A stretch of 64,000 nt of DNA, taken from the NCBI GenBank assembly GCA_945859605.1, contig OX243820.1, forward strand, positions 27,386,800 to 27,450,799, given 5' to 3'. The notes beneath the pieces were generated by a model. It did not search any database. It had not been told where the DNA came from and was given only the letters and a program-made list of their open reading frames with translations. The translations under genes and the position numbers were made by a program. The DNA is from Lumbricus rubellus. Taxonomy: Eukaryota; Annelida; Clitellata; Crassiclitellata; Lumbricidae. Shown here piece by piece: positions 45,423 to 58,112 of this stretch (positions are counted from its first letter, which is position 1; every line of letters starts with the position of its first letter).

Positions 45423-47008
45423 CTATCTAACTATTGTATCAACTTCTATCAACCGGGTCTAAAGTTATGCACATTCAAATCTGGTTACACAAAACTCCAC
45501 TATCCCAAAATGCAAGAGTAATGTTTATATTGAATTCGTTTGACTCTGTAAGCAAGGGCTTCCGCAAATGGGAGCAAGGGGCACTTGCCCCTCCCCTGGA
45601 AAAATTGAGATCAGTTTTTCTAACAATTAGCTTTTGGTGTTGCACAAATGTCTTGGCACTGAAGCACCAATGACAGTATAATTATACGCAAACTCAGAAA
45701 TCTACGCTTAGACATCGTACGAAAAAGAAACACGTTCTTAATTTTTCTGCCTTGTATTTTGAAGCCGTTGTTGAAAACTGTATCCGTGATCGCCCATGAA
45801 AATATTATTGATTAGGCCTATTGCCAACTTGATTGGAATCTCGATGGCCTAATGGAAGATTTCTCAACTGCACAAATTATCAAAATGGCATAAATTAGAT
45901 TTGAAATTGCGCCAGTGGTATCGGAACAATCACCATTCATTCAAGTATTTATATAGCGCCTTTTCAAGAAAACTACTCAGAAGCGCTCCAGACTCCAGTA
46001 CGGCCAAACAGAACAGTTTTAACGTGCTTATAGAATGTGTCAGAGAGTGATCCAGCGTTAGGCCTATAATTTATCAAATCGTCCGCAATAGCCAGGCTGC
46101 CTTTGTGCATTTTGCTGCCAGTACAGAAAGAATCATGGGAGGCCAAGCCGTGGACGGCGCAGATACACTTTGATAAGGATCGAGATTGATCATGTCTCGA
46201 AATTTCCACGCAAAACTGACACCTCCGATGACCTGCATGCTGAAAAGCATTCATGCCGCACTCATATGTTCCTCTGCCTTCAAATCCTAATCGACAACTC
46301 GCCTTAGCAGCTACTCTGAAACTCTGGCAACCAGACTCGGACCTCTCCCATTTGACTTTATAGGTTTTCTGGCCTGTTGATTTTCATCTCTCCTCCGCTT
46401 GTATATTGTATACATAAGCTTACTCTTCTCTGCTATTTTCCATTCACGACTGAAATCTTCAAGCCATCTTATAATATAGCCTACACAGTACACACTGTAC
46501 ACAGTATAATATAGCCTACTATGCATGAGGCTATAAATTATAAGCTCTTGTTGAATTAGTAGGCCCCTATATTATTATGATATTATTGATGCTATATCTG
46601 CGCCATCACAAGACCACCATCGTCGCCGATTGCCACTGTGGTATATAACTATATATGCACCATTCTGTCTCCTCGGATTGACCTCCTTAGATTCTGGCCT
46701 GGCACCGGAACTAAGACAACCTTACATGCAAGAGAGAGCCGACGATTAAACTGAACTCTCCGTGTAGCGGCTTTGCGCGGCACTACGAATTAATTTCAAA
46801 CTTTATATTTTCATTTTCTACGTTGAATGTTCTTTTCTGCAGTCACCCCAGAATCCCTCTGCTTCATTTTCACTCTCGTAAACAGCGTTTTTTCCCCTGA
46901 ATTCTGACCGAATGTTTTGAATTTCTAGTTTGAATGCTCACTCTCCGAACAAAATGTATTTGGACCAGATGATAAAATTATTATTAGTCTACCATGTGTG
47001 TCCAAGCT
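45423..47008. other. Copy D 3' flank, no gene
   Basis: Co-linear with 29820-30896 of copy C. A LINE tail (minus) is inserted at about 45935-46050 (TTCAAGTATTTATATAGCGCC...CTCAGAAGCGCTCC). Confidence 0.6.
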
Positions 47009-47246
47009 CAGAGGCGTAGCGTAGCGACCGCTCTCCGTACCCTCCGACCGAAGGGCCCCCGCATTGGCCCGCAAGGAAGGGGGCCCTAAAAGTGCCAAAA
47101 ATGAATGAAATTAGTAAAAAAAAGGTCATCAACTTTTTCGGATGGCGAATTGAAGAAATTTTCCCAAAATCTTGGCCGGATGGCTGAAAATATTTCGGGG
47201 GACATTATGCTCGGAGGGGGCCGCGTTCATTGTTGCTACGGCCCTG
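47009..47246. mobile_element. hAT-like MITE, 238 bp
   Basis: CAGAGGCGTAGCGTAG at the left and CTACGGCCCTG at the right, with TCCAAGCT/TCCAAGTT as 8 bp duplication (one mismatch). Interior GGGGGCC and AAAAAAAGGTCATCAAC is shared with 60175-60470. Confidence 0.8.
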
Positions 47247-48487
47247 TCCAAGTTCATTTTCGATCGGTTCGCAAAGAAACGTGACGAGTCGTTGGCCCCA
47301 AAACTCTGAAATACAATAACAAGAAACGCTCCACTTGCTTCGGGTTCTTCGGTGTATCATCCAAGTCAATCAACTGATAGGAGCTTCACTTACCATGTAC
47401 CACCTGATTCGCGTACCAGGTACCACCTAACACGTGTATCGGGCAACTGGACCAACTATTCAACTGCATCGGCGACCGTTTTGCTCTGCTAAGTTAGAAA
47501 AGTCTTTATTAGGCCACTAGGGTCTGCGACAGAGATTCTGGACCATAGGGAGAGCAGTCACGGGCCATGAACCATCTTTAGACTTTATAAGAGATTCTAG
47601 ATAAAGCAATTTGAAATAAAAGAAGTGCGTGTTGACTCATAAATACGAGTTGCACGGCCAACCATGAATTTATTTAGTTGTTTATTTAAGAAAATAGTAA
47701 TTTGTGGAAACACACAAAATAAGAAACTTTGCCAATGGAAATTGCCAGATCATTGGACATTAGGATTTTGTCTTGCGGTAGGTGTGCAAGCAGCAAACTA
47801 GCCTACCATTGAACTCATTTTAAAAATCAAGTTGTGGAGGCTTAAAGGTAGGCTAATTCGTAGTCCTATCTGCTTAAAGGTAATTTATTTTGTATCTGCT
47901 TAAAGGTAATTCGCATATGCCAAATTTCATTCATACTTCGTAATGTAAGAACGTACATCGACCAGTGGCCTATTATTAAGTCGGCCAAGGTGTAAAGTTG
48001 CCTTCATGCTTACAGAAAATAATGGTTAATTTTCTTCAATGCTGGTCGCTTGGGTCGTCGTGCCTGGCTGACCATGGCACGTGTCGGACAACCAGTAACC
48101 TGCTTCTTGTTTACCTGTTGACAGTTCAACCCCCGATGACGGGTGGTGGTTATAAGAATGGTGGTGGTCATGAGGTGGCGTGGGGTTGCTAAGACATGAC
48201 TATTTCACCCTGCAGACGATGCTTTATATAAAGAGCGTCTCGCATTCCATTCTTTAAAGCTTCTTCTCAAACTGACTGACCGTATAATTTTATGACATAA
48301 AGAGGCAAGTAGCCTATAAATATTGCGCTGCGTAAATTAAAAACCGAGTTGAAGTTTTCTTTATTTTGTCTTGGAAACAAAACTCGGATAGATCAAACTT
48401 TACGAAAACTGAACAGATTGTTAAATTGTAAATCAAAGCCAGCGATGTTATAACACTGGAAGATATTTGTTCAGTGCATGGCATTCG
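47247..48487. other. Intergenic, no gene seen
   Basis: Segments near 47490-47720 are similar to 13880-14600 (shared TTTATTAGGCTACTGGGG-like and GACAGAAATTCTGGAC phrases). It is therefore a duplicated upstream flank shared with the A-B interval. Confidence 0.5.
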
Positions 48488-48720
48488 CAGAGTCCGGATT
48501 AAGAAATGTGGGGGTCCTGTGCGATTTTTTTTAGGATCTTCAAATCTGATGACTTTTTCAGTCGTTTGGTGGAAATTTCTTTACAATATAGGCCTACCGA
48601 TTTCCCCCGGAATTTTGTCAAAATATAAAAAAATTCTTTTAAAATGTTTTTCTCGTGTGTGGGCCCCTAAAGTGTGGGGGCCCTGTTCGGCCGAACATTT
48701 TGAACATGCCTGAATCCGGC
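48488..48720. mobile_element. hAT-like MITE related to 60175-60470
   Basis: CAGAGTCCGGATTAAG at the left and TGAATCCGGCCCTC at the right. Interior GGGGGCCCTGTTCGGCCGAAC. The target duplication is not clear. Confidence 0.6.
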
Positions 48721-48741
48721 CCTCCTGCATATAACCAGGAA

Positions 48742-49141
48742 TAGCGTAGGCTAAAGGTAGACTCTCCCCCAGACATAACTCAGCCAGGCGTAGCCGTTGG
48801 AATGTAGCCGTATATGCATTAAGATAGAATTGGAAGTGAATAACTAATCTACACATTCCTTGCACCCGACGATGCATGACGCTTGCTCTCCCCAATTCAA
48901 TAAGTTAGAGCTGAGCGCGCATGCGTGAAAGATATTTATATGCGGTCGTTGCATAGCGTAGGCTAAAGGTAGACCTTCCTGCAGACGTAACTCATCCAGA
49001 CGTACATGTAGCCGTTGGAATGTAGCCGTATGCATAAAGATAGAATTGGAAGAGAATAACTAATCTACACATTCTTTGCACCCGACGATGCATGACGCTT
49101 GCTGTCCCCCCAAATTCAATAGGTTAGAGCCGAGCGCGCAC
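48742..49141. repeat. Direct duplication of a ~190 bp unit (212 bp period)
   Basis: TAGCGTAGGCTAAAGGTAGA starts units at 48742 and 48954. Both contain CGTTGGAATGTAGCCGTAT and GCACCCGACGATGCATGACG and end GAGCGCGCA just before the inverted promoter block of gene E. Confidence 0.85.
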
Positions 49142-49146
49142 AATAA

Positions 49147-49290
49147 TTGGTTTCGCAGTCAAACAATCTGTGCCGTTTTGCAATTTAAATCTGTCGATTG
49201 TAATTTACAAGATCTAATTGCGAAACGATGCAAATCAATTTTAAATTAGCAAGTTTCTAAGTTTTCTTTATTCAGCGGCACTGCTATAAA
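49147..49290 (+). promoter_or_regulatory. Promoter of gene E: inverted upstream block plus normally oriented TATA
   Basis: 49147-49250 is the reverse complement of the block before A, C and F (here TTGGTTTCGCAGTCAAACAA then TTTACAAGATCTAATTG). The core TTCAGCGGCACTGC-TATAAAA (TATA 49285-49290) stays in forward orientation. Confidence 0.75.
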
Positions 49291-49604
49291 ACCAGACGTG
49301 AATAATAATTGTCTTGTGGCATTTGGTGAGAAGATTGCTTGGTTTGTAGTTTAGATGCTTGCTTGAATTAGACTACAGGTAGCCTCTTTGACTGAATGTT
49401 GGACCTTTTGCTGGTGACACCCTATATGTGACTCATTGCTAGAATGAATAATGTGATCGAGTAACTGATACTGACAGGTTTATTCATCGATAACTCTTAG
49501 TCGGCCTAAGTTTTCATATCGTTTTCATTGCTTTTAACAGTCATCTAAACACTGAACGATCGATTGTCGACAAAACTTCAAGAGGAAAATCAAAGGAAGG
49601 GAAG

Positions 49605-52600
49605 ATGAAGACATCAGTTTGTTTAGCTGTTGTGATCGCTGTCGTGGTCATCGAAATGGTCAACGGACAAGGTCAGTGAGTGAATAGTGCCTGAAGTGTC
49701 TATGTAGGCTAACACCATTGTGCATGTATCGTGTGCATGTATTCTTGCCCCTCTCTGACACTTCGCTGCGTCCTCTTATATAGTCTGCCCGGCTTGTCCT
49801 TTTTGCTGCACTCCGAGAAGCGCTTAATTATGTATTATTGCATATTGTCAAATACAGAATAATACAATTATGTATGCATGCATGTATGCATGCATGCATG
49901 TATGTATGTATGTATGTATGTATGTATGTATGTATGTATGTATGTATGTATGTACGTAGTAGTGTAGTAGCTGTCCCGGAAGACACTCGGCTTCACATCC
50001 GTAGCTGTGGCCGCCTAGCAGTCCAGACCTCGATCCGGGTGCATGTACCGGAGTATCGCGTTTTTCATTCCCGTATTCATGACATCGATAACCGTAGGGT
50101 GCGTCTGATTGAAGAGTGGCAGCTGTTTGACCAGGTGATCATCGACCGGACATCAAACAGTAGCCTCTACGTCTACGGCCGTGTGTTCGTGAACAAAAAT
50201 GACATTTTGATCACCATATTTAGCTGAATTTCACTTCCTTTCAGCTTTTCCATGTTGGAAAGTTGCATTTTTCGCTGCTTCATCTCAAACGCTCATAAAT
50301 TTGACAAACTCAAGAATATTTATAATCGGCTTTAGGATCGCATGTAAATATGGCCACTGTTGTTGTGTTTAAAATTTCAGAGAAATCCTGAAAGTTTTGA
50401 CCGAGTTATGACATTTTTTATTGGGTTCTACTTTATCGTGGACACAGTGTATTTTATTACAAACCTCAGTTGAAATTCATTAGGCTTATACAGATAGTGT
50501 GAATAAACATGGCGTGAAAGCACAGTAGTTTAAACAGAAACAATAAGGCCTACAACATGCCCTTTCCTTTAATCTGTTTTTCCGGTTGTGCCTAATCACA
50601 TAAAGTGATATAAAAAATATGTGGAACGTTTAAATTTTTGTGTCTCAAATGTAATTTTTGTAAAACAAATGCGAAATAAAACTCCTAAGAGATCATGTTT
50701 TAAAACACAGAATAATTGTGTACAAATAATGTTGAAACCAAAAGCGAATGTCCATATCTATAAAAAATCCTATTAGAATGCAAAGTTCAAGTTAAATAGC
50801 TTTAAATAATAATTATTGTTTTACTCGAGTTTTTCCTAATTGTTGTTCAAATTGAAGCTGTCATTCAAGTCAAGTTAACGCAAAGAGAGCTGTTACAGTA
50901 GATAAAGAGTAGCCTAATCTTAGTCAACGCTTTGCGCTGCATAGAGTAGCCTAGGCTAACTGTTGTCAAGCCAAAACGCAGTGCTGCGTTTTGATTTGAT
51001 CTGCAACAAAAAATATTCGACTTAGCGTCTTAACCTATTGTGTTTTCGCAACATAAATCTCGGTAACCAGTGCAAATACAGCTATGACGCTAACAGGACA
51101 TGAAGATAGTAGCATCTTAAACGTAAAAATGCAAAAAAGTTACGAACGATTTTTTTCAAGTTACCTGGTAGGGCCTACTGTGTTTTTGGCTTTTCAGGGC
51201 AGTGTTGTCGTGAAAATTGCTATAAGATCGAGAAGATGGGCCGCCCTCCCAAATGCATCTGTCCAAATCCATGCAGGGTATGACCAATACGAAACTCTCT
51301 CTACTGACTAACGTAAACAGCAGGAAATCAGTCACCGTCATTGCATTATATTCAGTAACAGACATAACGTTCCTTAATCATCAATACGATCATCGTAAAT
51401 CAAAAAGAACTCAGTCACCTTCGTTACATTACAATTCTATAAATGATTAACGTTCCTTAATCATCAACATGATCCTCATAATCAACAGGAAGCTACATGT
51501 ATTTACCTTTGTTGCATTATATTCATTAATCAACATTATTGTCAAAATTGGCGTCAAAATTATTATCACAATCGTGGATTATAATTTTAGAACCACCGCT
51601 GCCCTCCAGGCAAAGTTTGCAGATTATTCGAACCGGTCTGTATCAGGGCGCCGTGCGACCCGCCACCTGTGCCGTACTGTGTTGATGGTAAGAAATAAAG
51701 ATATCTTTTGCCGGAAGTAAAACTTTTTTCCCACATGATTATAAAGCATTCAAATTTATTTTCAGAATGCTTGTTAACAGATTATTCAGTCTTGCATTGA
51801 GATTTATTCAAGCAGTTGTATGAATGGCAAACGAAGCCTATCACAAGAGCTCTCTGGTGATCTAACGGTGTCGTCATGACCAATCGATCATCGTCATCAT
51901 CATCATTATCGTCATCGTCGTCGTCGTCGTTATCATCAAAATCATCTCGAAATCATCATCATCGCCATCGTCATTGTCGTCGTCGTCGTCGTCTTCGTAA
52001 CCCTTGTCATCGTCGTCGTCATCAGTAGCAATAGCAGGAGCAGTTCTTGAGTCAACTGTTACAGTAGGCTATCACGTCAAATTATTGGTGCGAGCATATA
52101 ACTGTTCTCAGTTAAAGCTATGATGCAGCGGGCTTTATCATAAGTTTTGCGACTATTTCACCTACATGTAGGCCTACTATTAAGCAACTTTAAGCGTAGC
52201 AGTTACTGTCCGTTTGTCTATCAGCCAACACTTTGGTTCTCTACCGGAGTCTACCCAACAGCGACCTACAACTCGCGCACGCCGACAACGCTTCATGCCG
52301 TTCCATTTTATGATAACTATCGTCATTTCCTTCTCTGCGCTCATGCTAATTCAGATCACGATTAATTAGTAAACTGAATCGAAGACTACCGAATGGACGA
52401 CGTGTATAATTGTGTAATGTGGTGTGTACTATTATTATAGTATGCAATGCAATGCACATTCGGCACTGACTGCGAGAAAAAGATGTGGGAGGAATGAATG
52501 AGTTCTACTGTATAGTCCTATCGCACCATAATAACATAACATATTATGGCTCTTACCTCTGTAAATAATATCTCTGTCACTCTCAAATATTACAGCCCTG

Positions 52601-53022
52601 TCACACATTCAGGCTGTCACTATCTATGGACTGTACAGTTGCCATGGCTTATAAAATACACAAGAAGCCACGTCGGAAACAGACTCGCAGATCAGTTTCG
52701 AACTCATAGATCTAATCTTAATTTGCTGTCACTTGTAAGATTTCCGAATGTGGGTCTGTAACAATGGAATACAATATCGATTTGCATTGTAGATCCTTGT
52801 CCAATGTTAAATAATTGTATACAATGGAAAAGTATATCGATTTGCATTGTAGATCCATGCCCAATGTTAAATTAATGTAGATCTATACAATGGAAAAGTA
52901 TATCGATTTGCGTTGTAGATCCTTGTCCAAAACAACGTCCGTGCAACATACGGTGCGCGTACGGTCTGCAGACTGACGCAGACGGATGTCAACTCTGCAG
53001 ATGCTGTCCAAAGCCAACATAG
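49605..53022 (+). CDS. Gene E: short secreted antistasin-like protein without Kunitz domain
   Basis: Exons 49605-49671 (signal peptide MKTSVCLAVVIAVVV...), 51198-51277 (only the second half of the Kunitz exon of other copies: QCCRENCYKI...KCICPNPC), 51591-51687 (Cys module CPPGKVCRLFEPVCIRAPC) and 52919-53022 (antistasin DPCPKQRPC...DGCQLCRCC, TAG). Total 348 nt, 115 residues, all phases correct. The acceptor at 51196-51197 lies where the Kunitz coding would otherwise continue, so the Kunitz part has been removed. The product is a compact secreted Cys-rich protein. Function unknown, inhibitor-like by family. Confidence 0.8.
49862..49955. repeat. ATGT/ATGC tetranucleotide microsatellite
   Basis: (ATGC)n turning into (TGTA)n in intron 1 of gene E. 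It abuts the mariner remnant, as if the element had inserted at or generated the tract. Confidence 0.9.
49960..50453 (+). pseudogene. Mariner-type transposase C-terminal remnant
   Basis: Reads RRVRLIEEWQLFDQVIIDRT and GRVFVNKNDI, resembling the C-terminal part of mariner transposases. It is followed by the right terminal repeat CTACTTTATCGTGGACACAG-TGTA shared with 6166-6952. The left end and the catalytic part are missing. Confidence 0.65.
52775..52918 (+). promoter_or_regulatory. Triplicated splice-acceptor region before last exon of gene E
   Basis: TATCGATTTGCATTGTAG-ATCC(T/A)TG(T/C)CCA occurs at 52775-52803 and 52832-52863, then functionally at 52900-52930. The first two copies run into ATGTTAAAT and lack the Cys-rich continuation. 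Confidence 0.75.
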
Positions 53023-55570
53023 GCCTGAGAATCGAAGACAAGAGCAATTTACCACGGAGGAAAGGCCTGAATGATCTTGTTAGGCTATATATAATATGGA
53101 AAAAAGTTTCCCTTAAGGAGAAACCGAACATTTCAAGGGTCTTGTTTTTATGTAGGCCTATGCTAAAAGTAGCGAGTCATTGTTCCTATATATTAAGTAT
53201 AAATAGAGTCTATATAGGCCCATATGTATTAGCTTATATATATACATACGTATATATAAATGCTTATTGCAGAATAACAAATCAGCTGTTCAATTTATTG
53301 TAGCGTTTTGTGATGCCTTTCAGATCATGCTAAGTGTGAAATGCACTGATGAAAAAGCGACCAAGTTGCGCGCTTATGTAGACTATGAAAGAAAATTAGC
53401 GTGGGGCCTAGGCCGACATGCATCATTGACCATGCCGTGAAGTTATTGTTATCCTTCCCTCTCTCTGTATCCCACCCACGTACACATGTATTGAGTTGCT
53501 ATGGTTTATTCTATCTTCTGAAATAAGTTACCTGAATGAACTTCTTTTCACTATTTGCGATTCTTTTCTGCAGGCGTATGAAAATCTTCACTTTGACTGT
53601 GGTTTGGTGTCGGGTCGGGAGTGCCTCTGAGAGGTTTCTCACGAAGTGGCGCTATATAAATGCACGATTACGATCACGATTATAGATTGAAAGTCTTTCA
53701 TGCCTGGCCAATACGCCGTGCTCAGATTAACTAATTAACTAGTATTAAGTTTTTGGAATGATTAATGTCTAACAACTTGGTGATACTTGAGATGCTTTGT
53801 CCAATTTTTGTTCCTGACTTGTTACAAACAGACCAATAAAATTGATTTGATTTGATTTGAACTGATGTTCATTATGAATTGGAAATAAATCTGTCAATTC
53901 TACACGCAGTTCAATACAATGTTTGGTCTACGCCGTTCTACGGTGGTGAAAGAAAATAAGTTGACAAATAGTTTTTTTTAACTTGCATCAACTTCCACCA
54001 ACCGGTTCCATTCCAAAGTTATGCAAGTTCAAACTTGATAACAAAAAATCGAATCTTACAACATAAAAAGCAATTTTTAAAGTAGAGTAGTTTTAATCGG
54101 TGATCACGTTTTGCAATTGTCATTTATACGCAATAACATTGTCGTGAAGTGATTTTGTCATGTTTCTGCATGACAGTGGTCCACCTCACCATGTCAGAGA
54201 AACTGGATCTGCTTTCAAGACAACGTCCATAATAGTATTTTATTTTACTGAGTCATTGGGTCGCTTCACTAAGAACGTGGGGGATATAATTATGTGTAAA
54301 ATACCCATCATATGCTACTCTGCGTTAGCTATCGTAATTGCGAGAAAATGATATGAGCGGCATGCCGTTGGTTGGGTGGGAATACGGCAGGATGCTAATG
54401 ATACCATAAAACTTATTCCCCAAAAATTGAGGCACCTGGCAGTCACATTATTTTCTTTACCGCAATATCATCATCTCCTGCCACCAAAATCATCTCAACC
54501 CCAACTTTCCATCACTATGACTTCACCACCACGAAGATCACTCCCCGCTACCCAAGACCATAACCACTACCACCACCACCACCACCACCACCACCACCAC
54601 CACCACCACCACCACCACCACCACCACCACCACAACCACCACCACCACCACCACCACCATTCAATCCTAATGCTGATGAAACGTTGAAAATGACGAAGAA
54701 ATTGACTTCGTGAGACCTAGGCCTAGGCCTACGATAAATTTAAAATTGCAGTTCACCGTACAAACTCGATATGAAGTCGACGAACCTGCGTGGGTTCATT
54801 AACGCAACATATGGTAAACTTAGAGATTCATGTCGAGTTTCACTTTAGCAGTCATGAATCACCATCTAACGGTTGAAGTCTTCAATAATTATTGTAATCG
54901 ACAGAATATTTTATCTGGGTCATTGTGGGGGAGATGTCAATCGGTGCACTTTAGACATAATTATTACAGACATAATTATGAAGACTGATTCACACAAATA
55001 TTAAATAGGCAAAGGCAATTTAAGATAGGGCCTATTAGGCCTATCTGTCATAAGTAGGTAGGCCTATGCGTTCGCCAGCTCGTGAGTTTCAATCGTGCAC
55101 ATGCATCAAAATATTTAACATGCAGTCTATATTTCTGGGCTACCAGTAAAGTTAATGAACTCTTTGTATCACTGGTTTTTCGAGCGGGTCCATAATTAGT
55201 TTTGTGCATACACATTGATAGATAATCAATCATGGAATCACTTTCAGCGATCATTTCACTGTCTTCTAGGTTTCTGTTCTAGGTAAGTGCATGCTGATGG
55301 TTCTTTGCTAACTTTTTTACCCTCCACACAAAATTAATCTCCAGGATAACCGTATGGGATTACTTTTTGCCCACCATGTAGAACAAATACTCTTAAGTTC
55401 TCAATTAAAAGTGCGCGCCCAGGACCTGCAGCAGCTTATCCTTTCTTATTCATAATTCCCTCTCTTTCACCTTATTTAAACGTAAACTTGAAATTCAGAT
55501 GATGAAAATGTCTCCTGCTAAGCTTTTGAATATCATACATGAATCATCGAACTCCTACTGCAGCAGTCTT
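53023..55570. other. Intergenic between E and F, no gene seen
   Basis: A LINE tail lies at about 53605-53690 (GGGTCGGGAGTGCCTCTGAG...GGCGCTATATAAATGCACGATTACGATC). A CAC array runs at 54565-54660. The remainder is AT-rich with TAGGCCTA palindromes. Confidence 0.5.
54565..54660. repeat. (CAC)n microsatellite
   Basis: About 30 CAC/CCA units. The poly-His reading frame over it is not a gene. Confidence 0.95.
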
Positions 55571-55727
55571 CATGAGCGGAGTTTATCAGGGGCTAGGGGG
55601 AGCTAAGCCCCCTCAAGAAGGCCCAGATTCAGCTTTTTTACCATGAAAATTAAATCTTTTTTGGGTTTAGCCCCCCTCTTAAGAAGGTATTAACCCCTCC
55701 AAGAACGGAAACAAAACTCCGCCCATG
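55571..55727. mobile_element. MITE, 157 bp, perfect 8 bp duplication GCAGTCTT
   Basis: CATGAGCGGAGTTT...AAACTCCGCCCATG bounded by GCAGTCTT at 55563-55570 and 55728-55735. Interior GGGGGAGCTAAGCCCCC. A partial relative starts near 29218. Confidence 0.85.
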
Positions 55728-55872
55728 GCAGTCTTATTATTGCCTTCACCACTGCGACTGCAGATGATGACGATGATGGGTGGGGGAGTAAGCATCAATT
55801 ACATCACCAAGACGAGGCTACACGTTGCACTACTTCCTGCTCTACCTTCTTCGATGCTTCTCATGCAGTCGA

Positions 55873-56512
55873 CAGTGACGTAACTAGCGTTGGGCTTGGG
55901 GGGCTTAAGCCCCCCCAAACGAAGCTGAAGCCCCCCCCCAAATGAAATCAAGCCGTTGTATGCTTACGGCTAATTTAAATAGACTACCGCATGGACGGCG
56001 TACATGCTGTTACGGATGACCAGCCATGACTGCCTAAAAATGGCTCCATTTGAGGTCGACACAGCCAAAAATGCGCTGGTCGCTGGGACTCCGCCCCAGA
56101 CCCCGCTGGGGAGCTTACGGTAAAGACAAAACCTTTCTCTCTTACAGGAGCAGTTTTATTTTTATTGTTATCCTGGTAGCTTGAGCCTTGCGACACTGAA
56201 AAACGACTTATTCTTACAATTTTCGCAACTTTTCCGTTCACAAATAGCTGGCAAACAGGAGCCTTAAAATGGCTCCATTTGAGGTCGACACAGCCAAAAA
56301 TGCGCTGGTCGCTGGGGCTCCGCCCCAGACCCCGCTGGGGGAGCTTACGACGCTCCCCCAGACCCCCTAGTCGGGACGGGCTTCGTGCCTTCGGCACTCG
56401 CAACTTCGCGCCTTCGGCGCCGCCTCTCACGACCAATTACAATACAGCGTCCTGGCACTTCTTACTTAAGGCTTAAGCCCCCCCCAAACGGAAAATCCTA
56501 GTTACGTCCCTG
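55873..56512. mobile_element. hAT-like MITE, 640 bp
   Basis: Ends CAGTGACGTAACTAG and CTAGTTACGTCCCTG, with GCAGTCGA/GCAGTCGG as 8 bp duplication (one mismatch). The interior contains two copies of a ~90 bp segment (AAAATGGCTCCATTTGAGGT...CCCCAGACCCCGCTGGGG) about 240 bp apart. Confidence 0.85.
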
Positions 56513-56563
56513 GCAGTCGGTACGTCTAGAATATTAGAATAATAATTATTACAATAGCGTGCT

Positions 56564-56700
56564 GTGCTAGATTAAAATTCATTTAAATCGTTTTCTCAAT
56601 TAGATCTTGTAAATTGAAATCGATCGATTAAAATTGGAAAACTGCACAGATTGTGCAACTGCGAATCTATTCCAGCGGCGCTGCTATAAAACCAGACGGG
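56564..56700 (+). promoter_or_regulatory. Promoter of gene F: conserved block plus TATA box
   Basis: CAATTAGATCTTGTAAATTG, ATCGATCGATT, GCACAGATTGTGCAACTGCGAA, then GCGGCGCTGC-TATAAAA (TATA 56695-56700). Same orientation as A, B and C. The UTR acceptor CTTTTAACAG ends near 56970. Confidence 0.7.
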
Positions 56701-57037
56701 AATTGTTTGGGTGGCATTTGGTGATTAGGTAGGCCTATAGTTTGTTGGTTTGTAGTTTGGATGTTTGTTTGGTCAACAGGTAGGCGGATTGACTCATTGG
56801 TTTGACTGGTTGATGTTAGTCTTGATGTGGCTGATTGTTTGAATGGTTATTATGATGGAACAGCTAATGCTGACATACGATGATCCCATCATTATCAATG
56901 ATCATCGATTGCCATTTCACAAAGTGTCCGTATGAATCCTTGTTGTAAATATATCTCTTACTTTTAACAGTTCATCATCTAAAAACCAAACAATCGCCTT
57001 TCACGAAACCTTGAGCGGAAAACTAGAGGAGGAGAAC

Positions 57038-57908
57038 ATGAAGATTTGTTTAGCTGTTGTGATCGCTCTCGTGGTCATCCAAATGGTCAACGCACAAGGT
57101 CAGTGATTGAATATAATGTGTAAGCTTACAGAAGCGTTCAATGATTCAGATCGTGTAACGCCGCGTAAAAGCTCTTTCAATGTTGCCCACTTCTTCACAT
57201 ACGCGAACATGCTGTCACATGATTTCGTGCTTACTCAATCAAGCTGTTAATATAATGTATAGATTTCTTATCAAATAGCCTACATTGCAGCGCAAGTTTA
57301 CTTGCCTTGAAGTTCGATTACACCAGCCCTGAATTCTTCGTAGGTTTTAATTGTTTCAGAGACGACTGTAGCCTACCCCTGTCACGAAATAGAGTATATC
57401 CCGCATTAATCGTACCCTCACCCCCAGATGAAGAGACATTGAAAAAGTCACTTCCGCGGGTATTTAGTCTTTAAAATTATCTTTCATCCATAGGCGTACG
57501 AGGCGGAGGTCCAGAGGGGGAGGGGCAAATGCCCTCCAACTTTCGGACAAGTTTGGTTTTTCGGGCAAACACAGTCCCGGACGACTAAAAAAGGTCGTCG
57601 ACGTTTTAGCCGGATAAATTTTTCGGGCAGAAGTTCCATCTTTGCCCCTCCCTGCTGAAATCTCCCGTACGCCTATGCTTCCATCTGTTTTGTCTTGATC
57701 AAAGACTCTAACAGTTATGTTTATTCCTACTAGATTATTTTGTTTGCTTTGGTTTCAGAGCAAACAACACATTTACCCATATGTCCAAAATGCGATGTTG
57801 TGTGTGACTCTGAAGATGCATCGAAAGTCTTGCCAACAGGATGTCCGCCTTGTAACTGTCCTCCCACCTGCCGGGTTAGACGACTAGCAACGACATATTA
57901 CGTCGTAG

Positions 57909-57947
<39 letters not shown>

Positions 57948-57948
57948 G

Positions 57949-57980
<32 letters not shown>

Positions 57981-58014
57981 CTATCAGCATCATCATCATT
58001 ATCAGCGGCATCAG

Positions 58015-58062
<48 letters not shown>

Positions 58063-58080
58063 TATCATCATCATCAGCAT

Positions 58081-58112
<32 letters not shown>

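Noticed and set aside
51084..51311. Single-exon gene over the E exon 2 region
   Set aside because: Its frame differs from the Cys-rich frame that matches paralogues with correct splice sites.
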